From Dehalococcoidia bacterium (lineage in GTDB: Bacteria > Chloroflexota > Dehalococcoidia > GIF9 > AB-539-J10), in the NCBI GenBank assembly GCA_029857995.1, contig JAOUFZ010000016.1, forward strand, positions 1-15,412: 15,412 nucleotides of DNA. Reading direction: 5' to 3'. Position 1 is the stretch's first letter, and every line of letters starts with the position of its first letter. The notes beneath the pieces are model-generated. The model made no database searches. It was not told where the DNA came from and saw only the letters and a program-made list of their open reading frames with translations. Below, in pieces: positions 7,101 through 14,359 of the stretch. A program made the position numbers and the translations under genes.

Positions 7101-9329
7101 TCAGGTATACTCTGGGCCTCTGCCTAGCCGCCTTGTCGCCCATACAACCACTGCCACTGCAACCAGGATTAACAGGCCTACTATAACCATCTTCTCAACT
7201 AGAGTAGTGTTGACGGCTACGGCGCTCATGGCCACGGCGGGTAGCAGCCCAGCCCTCACTATTGGCTTCAGGCCGGGATGCTCAGTTATAAACTCAGCTA
7301 TTGGTGGGCTGACTCTATAATAGACGTCTACTAGGGCTTGTCCCAGTGGATTGGTCACCAGGTATTCATCCCTGAACTCACGGAGAATTTGTATTTCCTC
7401 GGCCATTGGCGTGCCATAAGCTGCGGTGGCGATGAAGCACACTTCAGGCACAGTAATGGTCAAGGTAGCATCTCTACCGACGTCAAAGCCGATGGTCAAC
7501 ACCAGCTTTTCTCCGAAGCTCCTGAGCTTGCCTGAGAGGTATGTACTACTCAGGATGGTCAGATTTGCAGACACTCCGGGGGTGATGGCAGTCACGGTGT
7601 AGTGCATGCCTTCCGCCAGAAGGTACGCACTGTCATCCACGATAGAGACTACTGATGTGGCGCTACCCCAGTTGATGGTGGTTGTCACATCATTCCGGTC
7701 AATGACGTCGTGAGTGGCTGTCACCGGATAGATGCTGGGCTGAATTCCCATAGATGTGATGGTAAAAGTGGCATCGGCACCAACATTAAAGTCGATGGTC
7801 AGCACTAGGCTGTCCCCGACATCCATGTGCTTACCCTCAAGGTAAGGCTCCGCCAGGATGGTCAGCGTGGCACTGTCGGCGTTGATAGCGGTCACAGTGT
7901 AGTCACTGTCTTTTATTAGCGTATAGTGATCGTCATCCACGATGGAAACTATGGCAGTGGCAGTACCCCAGGTTACGGTGGTCGCGGCATTGGCGGGATT
8001 GTCCAGGTCGTATTCTTTTGTCTGCGGAGAGATCCTCGGCTGGATTCCGACAGCCGTGATGGTAAAAGTGGCATCGGCGCCGAGATCGAATTTGATGGTC
8101 AGCACCACCCCATCCCCGATATCTGTGAGCTTACCTGCCAGGTACAGACTGCTCGGGATGGTCAAATTTGCGGACACCCCGGGGGTAACAGGAGTCAAGG
8201 TGTACTCGGTGCCTGTTAAAGTGTGCCCATCATCATCCACGATGGACGTTACACTAGTGGCAGTACCCCATGTAATCGTGGCCTTAACGTCAGTCGGATT
8301 ATCTAGGTCGTATCCCTTTGCTTGCGGAGAGACCGCGGCATTGATTCCGGTAGCCGTGATTTCAAAAGTTGCATTGTTACCGAGATTGAATTTAATTGTT
8401 AGCACTACCTTGTCACCGATATCTGTGAGCTTACCTGCCAGGTATTGAGTGCTCCGGATGGTCAAGCTTGCAGACACCCCGGCGGTGATAGGAGTCACGG
8501 TATACTGGGTGCCAGTCAAAGTGTGCCCATCATCATCCACGATCGAAGCTACACTAGTGGCAGTACCCCAGGTAATCGTGGTTTTGACATCAGCCGGGCT
8601 GTCGATATTGTATTGGGCTGTTGTCGGAGAGATAGAGGGCTGAGTTCCGATTGCTGTGATGGTGAAAGTGGCAGAGTCGCCCCGATTGAAATTGATGGTT
8701 AGCACAACCTCATCGCCCATATCCTTGAGCTTGCCTGCCAGGTAGGCGCCACTCCGGATGGTCACGTCTGTGCCAGTCACCATACGTTGAGTGCTTGTCA
8801 GAGTGTGCCCATCATCATCCACGATAGACGCTACTGATGTGGCGATGCCCCAGGTGACGGTGGTTTCGACATCAGCCGGATCGTCGAGGTCGTATTGGGC
8901 TGTTGTCGGAGAGATAGAGGGCTGAGTACCAATTGCTGTAATGGTCAATGTGGCAGCACCGACATCGAATTTTATGACTAGCTCCACACTGTCACCGATA
9001 TCCGTGAGCTTACTTTCGAGATAGGTATTCAAGATGATTAGATGCTTAACCAGTACTATGTAATCTCTGGTCAGACCCGGTGTCAAATTGCCGTCGTCAT
9101 CGGTAACGGCTACTATGCTGCTGGCGTCACCCCAGGTGATAGTCGCCACGACTTCAGCCGGGTCGTCGAGGTCGTATTGGGCCGTCGTCGGCGAGATGCT
9201 AGGGAATTCAGCTGCCATCACCGGCACCGCTGTCGCCAAGCTCAGGCTCAACGCCAACACCAGGACGCAAAACACCTGTGTTATTTCTCTAAATTTTCCT
9301 CCCATGAGATCTTTAACCTCCTTCTTCAT
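7101..9329 (-). CDS. Secreted, membrane-anchored protein with six X2-like repeats and CFI-box C-terminal domain
   Basis: A 742-residue cell-surface protein. It has an N-terminal signal peptide (hydrophobic 17-35, likely cleavage after AVPVMAA, residue 40). Six immunoglobulin-like repeats of 94-100 residues follow (43-630), each opening with a variant of ISPTTAQYDLDDPADV and containing TWG-ATSV-SIVDDDG and YLAGKLTDIGD. The pattern matches the CBM_X2/X2 family often found in cell-surface and cellulosomal proteins. The C-terminal part starts with CFIATAAYGTP (631-641), the CFI-box, followed by an alpha-helical stretch (EEIQILREFRDEYL) and one membrane helix (about 713-730) with a basic stop, WATRR. 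The cysteine at 631 may be a processing or modification site. A second ATG at 9305 also fits a signal peptide and has GGAGG upstream. The ligand is unknown. Confidence 0.88.
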   Translation of the reverse strand: MKKEVKDLMGGKFREITQVFCVLVLALSLSLATAVPVMAAEFPSISPTTAQYDLDDPAEVVATITWGDASSIVAVTDDDGNLTPGLTRDYIVLVKHLIILNTYLESKLTDIGDSVELVIKFDVGAATLTITAIGTQPSISPTTAQYDLDDPADVETTVTWGIATSVASIVDDDGHTLTSTQRMVTGTDVTIRSGAYLAGKLKDMGDEVVLTINFNRGDSATFTITAIGTQPSISPTTAQYNIDSPADVKTTITWGTATSVASIVDDDGHTLTGTQYTVTPITAGVSASLTIRSTQYLAGKLTDIGDKVVLTIKFNLGNNATFEITATGINAAVSPQAKGYDLDNPTDVKATITWGTATSVTSIVDDDGHTLTGTEYTLTPVTPGVSANLTIPSSLYLAGKLTDIGDGVVLTIKFDLGADATFTITAVGIQPRISPQTKEYDLDNPANAATTVTWGTATAIVSIVDDDHYTLIKDSDYTVTAINADSATLTILAEPYLEGKHMDVGDSLVLTIDFNVGADATFTITSMGIQPSIYPVTATHDVIDRNDVTTTINWGSATSVVSIVDDSAYLLAEGMHYTVTAITPGVSANLTILSSTYLSGKLRSFGEKLVLTIGFDVGRDATLTITVPEVCFIATAAYGTPMAEEIQILREFRDEYLVTNPLGQALVDVYYRVSPPIAEFITEHPGLKPIVRAGLLPAVAMSAVAVNTTLVEKMVIVGLLILVAVAVVVWATRRLGRGPEYT
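7440..9203 (-). repeat. Six tandem X2-like coding repeats, 282-300 bp each
   Basis: Repeat units by translation are 9203-8922, 8921-8640, 8639-8340, 8339-8040, 8039-7740 and 7739-7440. The first two lack the insertion of about 6 residues (T-x-I-T-x-G-V-S) seen in most others. Units 3 and 4 are the most alike at the DNA level, sharing long identical runs around 8120-8140 and 8420-8440, which suggests a recent internal duplication. Unit 6 is the most divergent and leads directly into the CFI-box. Confidence 0.85.
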
Positions 9330-9480
9330 TCGCTCCCTTATTTCCTTTGTTGACCAATCCCCTTCTTCAGATATTTCTTCAAATGCTCAGCAGGTTCTCT
9401 GGGTAACCCCCACCGGTACTGTAGTCGTAGGCTTGCCCCAAAACCCCCGCAATAATCTAGTTTTTACATAATGTCTCACT
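9330..9480 (-). promoter_or_regulatory. Long G-rich 5' leader of the surface-protein gene, candidate cis-regulatory RNA
   Basis: If the promoter at 9487-9515 is used, transcription starts near 9480 and leaves an untranslated leader of about 150 bases. Read on the minus strand, its centre (about 9456-9395) has G-runs (GGGGG, GGGG, GGTGGGGG), the palindrome ACCGGT, a short hairpin GGGTTACCC, and the pairing GGTT/AACC just after it. These could form a compact fold or a G-quadruplex. Parts look faintly like the 3' half of a c-di-GMP-I riboswitch (GCAA-GCC followed by GGGTTACC) or a TPP element, but the defining first half of each is missing, so no class is assigned. No ORF is supported here. Confidence 0.35.
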
Positions 9481-9486
9481 TACACT

Positions 9487-9515
9487 ATTATATCACCCCT
9501 GTATAGCCCTGGCAA
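9487..9515 (-). promoter_or_regulatory. Sigma70-type promoter for the surface-protein gene
   Basis: On the minus strand, TTGCCA (9515-9510) is followed by exactly 17 bases and then a perfect TATAAT (9492-9487). The predicted start is near 9480. It is the best promoter match in the window and points at the surface-protein gene 150 bases downstream. Confidence 0.65.
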
Positions 9516-9554
9516 CATGTTGTACTCGTGCAGATGATTAGTGACACGGAAGTC

Positions 9555-9674
9555 ATGAAAGGACACTATGATGGTTCCACTATGAATGTTTATAGCGAAA
9601 TTCTAGGATATGGGCGCCTGACAAGTATGCCGGTGCTGTCAAAGAAAGCCAGGCAAAGACTTAAAGGAACCTGA
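9555..9674 (+). pseudogene. Decayed N-terminal fragment of an IS481-type transposase
   Basis: A 39-codon open frame reads MKGHYDGSTMNVYSEILGYG followed by RLTSMPVLSKKARQRLK, then breaks off with GT-stop. As I recall them, IS481-family/integrase-core transposases of Chloroflexi-type genomes begin this way (YSEILRYGRLTSMPVLS-x-KAKQRLKWFDYY), with a helix-turn-helix and the catalytic core following. Here homology ends at RLK and the rest of the gene is missing, so this is a remnant. A possible left terminus starts with TGT around 9518, just upstream of the surface-gene promoter. No right end or target duplication was found. Confidence 0.45.
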
Positions 9675-9704
9675 TAGCACTTGACGAGGTCGGCTTTTTC
9701 AGAG

Positions 9705-9803
9705 ATGAACGAGTACAAATTATTGCGCTTGCCAGAAAGGCTTGCTAAAATAGCCGAAACTAAAAGGAGCGAACTGAATTTCTGGGGCGAACTTAGTAAC
9801 TAG
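9705..9803 (+). other. Small open frame or remnant of unknown origin
   Basis: A 32-codon frame starts MNEYKLLRLPERLAKIAETK and ends SELNFWGELSN-stop, 9 bases before the HNH gene. It has no ribosome binding site. In another frame the preceding bases read LIALDEVGFFRDERVQIIAL then ARKAC-stop, so the two pieces could be halves of a frameshifted, degraded gene. The parent family is not recognised. It may be a further piece of the mobile-element debris next to it. Confidence 0.2.
9723..9751 (+). promoter_or_regulatory. Weak candidate promoter for the HNH gene
   Basis: TTGCGC (9723-9728), a 17-base spacer, then TAAAAT (9746-9751) lie about 60 bases before the HNH start. The -10 is good, but the -35 matches only in its first three bases. 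Confidence 0.25.
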
Positions 9804-9812
9804 GTTGTAGTT

Positions 9813-10322
9813 ATGATAGATTCTCCTGTTTTAGTGCTTAATCAGAGTTATGAGCCCCTTAACTTGTGTCGCACGCGTCGGGCTATAGTGCTGGTTTTTC
9901 GGGGCAAAGCCGAAGTGCTGGAAAACAACAGAGGTCAGCTTCACTCTGCTAACTGCGTATTTCAGATACCTTCAGTAATCCGCCTCGTCTATATGGTCAG
10001 TCGTCCCCGACATCAGAAGAGATTGAGCAGGTCCGAGGTATTTAACCGTGACCAATACACCTGCCAGTATTGTGGCCGCCAAACTAAGGAGCTTACCCTA
10101 GACCACGTTGTTCCACGGCGGCGAGGTGGAAAGCACGCCTGGGACAATGTGGTCAGCGCCTGCATTCCCTGCAACAGACACAAAGGTGGACGTACGCCGG
10201 ATGAAGCGAGGATGAGATTGCTGCACCAGCCGCATCTTCCCCGCAACAATGGCCTCTATATTCCCTATCACCTTCTCAACAATCATGGCGAGTGGGAAAA
10301 ATATCTACCATCTCTAAATTGA
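9813..10322 (+). CDS. HNH endonuclease family protein
   Basis: A 169-residue protein of the small HNH (McrA-like) family common in bacterial chromosomes. The N-terminal part (VLVLNQSYEPLNLCRTRRAI) is the conserved lead-in of this subgroup. The nuclease domain has zinc-binding pairs CQYC (84-87) and CIPC (117-120), the catalytic DH (97-98) in LTLDHVVPRRRGG, N112 and the final NRHKGGRTP (121-129). All metal and catalytic residues are present, so it should be active. The ribosome site is weak (AGGT, 8 bases upstream). It converges with ricT, with only 17 bases between the stops. Its function is not established for this subgroup; it could be repair, restriction or a leftover of mobile elements. 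Confidence 0.88.
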   Translation: MIDSPVLVLNQSYEPLNLCRTRRAIVLVFRGKAEVLENNRGQLHSANCVFQIPSVIRLVYMVSRPRHQKRLSRSEVFNRDQYTCQYCGRQTKELTLDHVVPRRRGGKHAWDNVVSACIPCNRHKGGRTPDEARMRLLHQPHLPRNNGLYIPYHLLNNHGEWEKYLPSLN

Positions 10323-10339
10323 TTTGACCTCGATTCACC

Positions 10340-11158
10340 CTAAGTCTGATCGGCTTCCGTATGAGACTTCTCTTCCGGCCGGACCAATTCATCCAAAGCT
10401 ATCTCTTTAACCACCTCATTATCCAGTAATTCAATTGTCACCGTTTCCTTGAACAAGTCAGTGCCGATCACCCTGGCTTTACCCCAGGGTGTTGATATCT
10501 CTTGTTTCAGCTGAGGCATCTTCTTTTTCATAGCTGCATAGTCTTTACTTTCATATGCCAGACAGCAAAGGAGCCTTCCACAGATGCCCGATATCTTCAT
10601 AGGATTCAAAGCCAAGCTCTGCTCCTTGGCCATTCTTATGGACACTGAAGCAAAGCTGGTCAGGAAATTCTGGCAACACAACGGATAGCCGCACCTGCCC
10701 ATGCTGCCCAACAGCTTAGCCTCATCCCTTGCCCCCACTTGCCTTAACTCCACCCGTCTTTCCAGGGCGTGGCTCAGTTTCCGAACCAAATCCCGGAAGT
10801 CCACCCTCTCTTCAGCGCTGAAGAATATGGTCATGCGCTCATTCGGGGAATCATAGCGAGCCGCTAGTGGCTTCATATTTAAACCAAGTTGGGCTGCCAT
10901 TTCCTGGCACTTACTTAAGGCTTCCTTCTCCAGGTTCCGCCGAGCTTCCTCTAAGTCCTTCGCCTCCGCCTTGCGCACTACCTTCATAAGCTGCTCGTCT
11001 GGTTGAGACGGTGCTTCCAGAGTAACGATTTTAGCTACCTCCGGGCCATGATCAGTATCCACCACTACATAGTCGTTCACCTGCAGGGGTATCTCACCAG
11101 CGTCGCAGTGAACCAATTTCCCTCTAGAGCTGAATTTAACTCCAATTATGGTAGCCAT
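10340..11158 (-). CDS. ricT: PSP1 domain protein, RicT (YaaT) family
   Basis: A 272-residue cytoplasmic protein homologous to RicT of the Ric complex, which in Bacillus binds iron-sulfur clusters and promotes RNase Y-dependent RNA maturation. N-terminal residues 1-45 (IIGVKFSSRGKLVHCDAGEI) form the lead-in; the PSP1 core runs to about 205. The conserved cysteines are visible as RCGYPLCC (C156, C161, C162) and GICGRLLCC (C193, C198, C199), consistent with cluster binding. The charged C-terminal tail is of normal length. It lies 74 bases downstream of holB on the same strand, an association often seen in bacteria (tmk-holB-ricT order elsewhere). The RicA and RicF partners are not in the window, so the role here rests on the family. 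Confidence 0.9.
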   Translation of the reverse strand: MATIIGVKFSSRGKLVHCDAGEIPLQVNDYVVVDTDHGPEVAKIVTLEAPSQPDEQLMKVVRKAEAKDLEEARRNLEKEALSKCQEMAAQLGLNMKPLAARYDSPNERMTIFFSAEERVDFRDLVRKLSHALERRVELRQVGARDEAKLLGSMGRCGYPLCCQNFLTSFASVSIRMAKEQSLALNPMKISGICGRLLCCLAYESKDYAAMKKKMPQLKQEISTPWGKARVIGTDLFKETVTIELLDNEVVKEIALDELVRPEEKSHTEADQT

Positions 11159-11232
11159 CGCGGTGCAAATCCTAAATTGTAACTTCTAAGCTCTGAACAA
11201 ACTCAAAATCCTTATTGTTTAGGATTTCGTAT

Positions 11233-12231
11233 TTAGTGCTTGGGATTTTCCCTCCTGGGCAACTTTAGCATCAGCCATTCCAACGCTAAACGAGGATTAA
11301 CATTCTTAGAGATTGCCTCCTGTAGCAAGCCAAGATTAGCCAGAAACTCTTTGATCTCGCTCAGACTTAACCCCCTGGCTTGTTCTTCCAGAACTGTCCT
11401 ATAATCCACGTTGATGATAGCCTCCTGGCAACCACCTTTAATGAGCATCAAATCACGCCACCAATCGAGCCAGATCTCTGTTAGTTCCGCCCCGGCTTTC
11501 CGATTCTGGCTGAACTGGTTGGCTAGCTCCTGGGCATAGGCAAACCTTTGCTCTAAGCCACCAGTCAACAAGGAGACTAGCCTGTCTATCCTCTGAGAGC
11601 GCTGCTCTAATATATCGCATTCTGCCAGAGCAGACAATGCCCAGCCCAGGCGACCATGGCACAACTGAGTCAAAAGTTTCGCTTTATCAGCATCAACGTT
11701 GTATGAGTTGACGAGTACCTCCTGCACTCGCTCCGATGGCACAGGCCTCAATTCCAGCCTCTGACACCTTGAAATAATTGTCGGCAAGAGGCGCTCCTCC
11801 TCAGCAGCCAACAGAAGCCACACTATCCTTGGCGGCGGCTCCTCTAATATCTTGAGCAAGGAGTTGGCCGCCTCGGTAGATAGATATTCTGCCTCATCAA
11901 TGATAAACACTTTGCACTTACCTTCATATGGTGGCAGATTGGCCAAGCGTTGCAGACCTCGAATATCATCAATGCCAATCTCCGTTCTAGAATCCAGGCC
12001 AACAGGTGTGACATCAGCGTGCTTACCCTCCCGGATTCGCTGGCAAGAACGGCATTCGCCACACGGCACTTCCGGACCATCGCAATTTAGGGCTTGCGCC
12101 AGATTGATGGCTAAAGTCCCTTTGCCCACATGCCGCGGCCCTGCCAGAAGATAGGCGTGGGCTATAGCATTGGTTTTAAGGCTATAATCCAACAAAGATA
12201 AAATCTTGTCCTGTCCGATAACTTGCCACAT
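11233..12231 (-). CDS. holB: DNA polymerase III subunit delta'
   Basis: Clamp-loader subunit of the replicative polymerase, 332 residues. The AAA+ domain has a complete P-loop, GPRHVGKGT (31-39), a zinc module C50/C57/C60/C63 (in CDGPEVPCGECRSC), Walker B VFIIDEAEYL (108-117), LLKILEEPP (125-133) and SRC (154-156). A retained P-loop is common outside the enterobacteria. The C-terminal half is helical (collar domain), ending in a basic tail. The ATG lies one base after the lysA stop, so the gene is probably translated by coupling. It is followed by ricT. Confidence 0.93.
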   Translation of the reverse strand: MWQVIGQDKILSLLDYSLKTNAIAHAYLLAGPRHVGKGTLAINLAQALNCDGPEVPCGECRSCQRIREGKHADVTPVGLDSRTEIGIDDIRGLQRLANLPPYEGKCKVFIIDEAEYLSTEAANSLLKILEEPPPRIVWLLLAAEEERLLPTIISRCQRLELRPVPSERVQEVLVNSYNVDADKAKLLTQLCHGRLGWALSALAECDILEQRSQRIDRLVSLLTGGLEQRFAYAQELANQFSQNRKAGAELTEIWLDWWRDLMLIKGGCQEAIINVDYRTVLEEQARGLSLSEIKEFLANLGLLQEAISKNVNPRLALEWLMLKLPRRENPKH

Positions 12232-12232
12232 G

Positions 12233-13558
12233 TTAAATTAAGTCCAGACTCATCAAATCCTGATAGGTCTCCCTGCGTCGAATAAGACGTGCTCGCCCCT
12301 CCTTTACCATTACTATAGCTGGTCTGGGCAGGGCATTATAATTGCTCGCCATAGGTATGGAATAAGCACCGCAGACTGGAATAGCTATGATGTCGCCGGG
12401 ACGCGCTGCAGCCAAATTGACGTCCTGCACTAAAATATCCCCAGACTCGCAGAGTTTGCCAGCAATCGTAACCATGTTTCCTTCCGACTCCAACGCTTTG
12501 TTAGCCACCAGAGCCTCATATTTCGCTCCATAGAGCGCCGGGCGGATATTGTCGCTTATGCCGCCGTCGACACAGACATATCTTTTTATGCCGGGTATCT
12601 CCTTAACCGCTCCGACCTTATATAATGCCACTCCGGCCTGGGCGACAATTGCTCTGCCGGGCTCGACAATTAGCCGCGGGCGATTCAATCCCAGCCCCGA
12701 AACAAGACTATTGAGCTTGTCAGTGATAGCCCGGGCGTACTCGCCTATCGTTGGTACTCTAGAGTCCGCAGTATAGGGGACGGCAAAACCGCCACCGATA
12801 TCGAATTCGCCGATGTTAAAGTCAAATTTCTTGCCCATTTCCCGGGCAAAGCCAAGCGCAAGCTCTATGGCCAGTTCATAAGGCTGAATCTCGGACACCG
12901 GGGAGCCGAGATGGAAATGCAAGCCCAGAAGATTAAGGTTGGAGGCTGATGAAGCCCGGTTTACCGCCTCTTCGGCCTGCCCCGTGGCTAGCGGAAAGCC
13001 AAATTTGCTCTCTATTGTCCCGGTTGTAGTATATCCGTGAGTATGGGGGTCAACGCCCGGGCTCAGGCGAAGCAGGATATTCTGGTCAATTCCTCTCTTT
13101 CTGGCCAGCCTGTTAAGTAGTTCCAGTTCATAGAAGTTGTCCACCACAATTTTGCCCACTCCCAAATCCAGGGCCAGCTTCAATTCTTCCGGCGTCTTGT
13201 TGTTGCCATGGAAGTAGACCTTGTCCAGAGGAAAATCCACGGAATGGGCGATGCTCAGTTCTCCCCCAGAGACGACGTCCAGCCCCAGTCTTTCTTCCTT
13301 AAATATGAGAGCTAAAGCTTTATTCAGGAAGGCTTTCGAAGCATAGATGACCAATGTATCTGGGTGATATTTACAAAACTCATCTTTAAATTCACAGCAT
13401 TTATGGCGAAGGGTGAACTCATCGAAGATATAGAGCGGAGTACCGAATTCCTCAGCCAGCTCAACAACATCGCAGTCGCCGATGCAGAGATGGCCTTGCT
13501 TATTTACCTCGGTGGTGAGGGGAAAGAGATTTACCTTGGGCACAGTCTTTGTGCTCAT
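12233..13558 (-). CDS. lysA: Diaminopimelate decarboxylase
   Basis: PLP-dependent fold-type III (alanine-racemase barrel) enzyme that converts meso-diaminopimelate to lysine and CO2, the last step of lysine synthesis. At 441 residues it is of normal length. Visible features are the PLP lysine in YASKAF (K75), HFHLGS (214-219), GGGFAVPY (255-262), EPGR (299-302), YGAKYEAL (343-350) and the cross-subunit catalytic cysteine in CESGD (C370). There is no Shine-Dalgarno sequence before the ATG; instead a promoter-like pair places the transcript start at or near the A of the ATG. The gene heads the lysA-holB-ricT cluster. Confidence 0.96.
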   Translation of the reverse strand: MSTKTVPKVNLFPLTTEVNKQGHLCIGDCDVVELAEEFGTPLYIFDEFTLRHKCCEFKDEFCKYHPDTLVIYASKAFLNKALALIFKEERLGLDVVSGGELSIAHSVDFPLDKVYFHGNNKTPEELKLALDLGVGKIVVDNFYELELLNRLARKRGIDQNILLRLSPGVDPHTHGYTTTGTIESKFGFPLATGQAEEAVNRASSASNLNLLGLHFHLGSPVSEIQPYELAIELALGFAREMGKKFDFNIGEFDIGGGFAVPYTADSRVPTIGEYARAITDKLNSLVSGLGLNRPRLIVEPGRAIVAQAGVALYKVGAVKEIPGIKRYVCVDGGISDNIRPALYGAKYEALVANKALESEGNMVTIAGKLCESGDILVQDVNLAAARPGDIIAIPVCGAYSIPMASNYNALPRPAIVMVKEGRARLIRRRETYQDLMSLDLI

Positions 13559-13564
13559 ACTGAT

Positions 13565-13593
13565 ATCGTAGCTTGTAATGCCCAGTAAGTCAA
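13565..13593 (-). promoter_or_regulatory. Promoter for lysA, implying a leaderless mRNA
   Basis: On the minus strand, TTGACT (13593-13588), a 17-base spacer, TACGAT (13570-13565), then six bases (ATCAGT) lead straight into the lysA ATG. A start seven bases after the -10 would be the A of the start codon. This fits the absence of any Shine-Dalgarno site. Confidence 0.5.
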
Positions 13594-13655
13594 AAGTCTT
13601 GAATGAATTCTCGACGGCTGGTTAGCAAAGCCCGACGCTCTCCTGGGATTCCGCC

Positions 13656-13669
13656 TTCGCTTAAGCGAA
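13656..13669. repeat. 14-bp perfect palindrome upstream of lysA
   Basis: TTCGCTTAAGCGAA is flanked by CC on the left and AGG on the right, which extends the symmetry with one offset base. It sits about 100 bases before the lysA start and about 60 bases upstream of the -35. It could be a repressor site or the remains of a mobile-element end. No family is recognised. Confidence 0.4.
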
Positions 13670-13727
13670 AGGTTTCTAATAAACTCCCTGTAAATCCGCG
13701 ATCAAAAATTCAGATCACTTCTGTGGT

Positions 13728-13798
13728 ACATAGGAATCGTCAAAAGCATTCGGACGAGGGCGTTAGCCCGAACCGCGTACACCGTATTATCTAATGTC
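13728..13798 (-). repeat. attC-like element 2, downstream of the small HEPN gene (degenerate)
   Basis: About 70 bases, immediately after the stop of the 13799-14329 gene. On the plus strand it starts ACATAGG, has TCGTCAAAAG, an inner hairpin GGGC GTTA GCCC (13758-13769) flanked by TTCG/CGAA, and ends GCGTACACCGTATTATCTAA then TGTC. The order and sequence match the element at 14360-14454 (ACATAACAC, CGGTGCAAAAG, AAGCCCGTA, GCGTATATGC, TGTTATCTGATGCC). The outer arms no longer pair well (ACATAGG instead of ACATAAC), so this copy may be inactive. Confidence 0.4.
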
Positions 13799-14329
13799 TC
13801 AATCTTCATGCTTAGGAATGGAAAATTTTGCTATCATTCTAAAGACCGCTTTCAAAGCAGTCTTTGCATCTTCTTCCACAAGTTCATAGGGATGTCTATC
13901 GTTTTTGACCACCCTCCATTCAATAGTTTCTTTGTCCATTGGTTTGCGAAAATGTGCTATTGGATTTCTGATTTCTCTAACCTTGTTAAATACAGCAAAT
14001 TCGGACTCAGATATTAAGCCTTTTTCTTTAGCTTCCTCCAGTAAATTAACTAAACTCGCTCTTTGTAAATCACTTCTTCCAGAAGCATAAAAAACGCTCG
14101 CCAAGGTGTTTTCTATATATGATAGGCTTAACATGATTGATGCAATATATTGACCATACACGAAGCAATATCGCGCTTCCTCAAATAAATAATGAGATTT
14201 TAATCCCCCGTGAAACAACGATATCTCAATATTAGGATATTGCTCTACGACCCATTTTAGTCTGTTTAATCTATCATCCCGACATTGTTTATCCTCATTG
14301 TCTAACCACCCTTCAGCACTTTGCATCAT
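13799..14329 (-). CDS. HEPN-like domain protein of unknown function
   Basis: A 176-residue, mostly helical protein. It has the HEPN-type motif REIRNPIAHF (R121-N122-x3-H126, an R-x4-H arrangement) near the end of a four-helix region, preceded by a helix with SYIENTLASVFYASGR (70-85), as in DUF4145/AbiV-like families. HEPN proteins are often metal-independent RNases in toxin-antitoxin and phage-defence systems; others are only structural. A GGGGGAA ribosome site precedes the ATG pair at 14329/14326. The gene is visibly more AT-rich than its neighbours: one sampled line (14041-14100) has 21 of 60 G+C, against 35 of 60 in a lysA line (12601-12660). It sits between two related attC-like elements, as a gene cassette would. 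Nuclease activity is inference. Confidence 0.7.
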   Translation of the reverse strand: MMQSAEGWLDNEDKQCRDDRLNRLKWVVEQYPNIEISLFHGGLKSHYLFEEARYCFVYGQYIASIMLSLSYIENTLASVFYASGRSDLQRASLVNLLEEAKEKGLISESEFAVFNKVREIRNPIAHFRKPMDKETIEWRVVKNDRHPYELVEEDAKTALKAVFRMIAKFSIPKHED

Positions 14330-14359
14330 CTATGATTCCCCCTATTAGACCGAGATTCC

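Noticed and set aside
7338..9353. Several plus-strand open frames of 64-168 codons opposite the surface-protein gene
   Set aside because: They repeat with the period of the antisense repeats and have no ribosome sites or recognisable domains. They are by-products of the repetitive minus-strand gene.
9395..9460. TPP or c-di-GMP-I riboswitch in the surface-gene leader
   Set aside because: Only short similarities (ACCC...GAACCTG; GCAAGCC...GGGTTACC) are present. The defining CTGAGA segment of TPP and the first half of the GEMM fold are missing.
13603..13794. 63-codon plus-strand frame between lysA and the HEPN gene
   Set aside because: It covers the palindrome, the attC-like element and spacer DNA. 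It has no ribosome site and a composition unlike a protein.
7101..14329. TGA recoding by Sep/Cys/Sec suppressor tRNA, considered because of SepRS
   Set aside because: TGA ends the surface-protein, HNH and small HEPN genes at natural protein ends. The in-frame extensions checked after the surface-protein and HNH stops are short and unlike protein.
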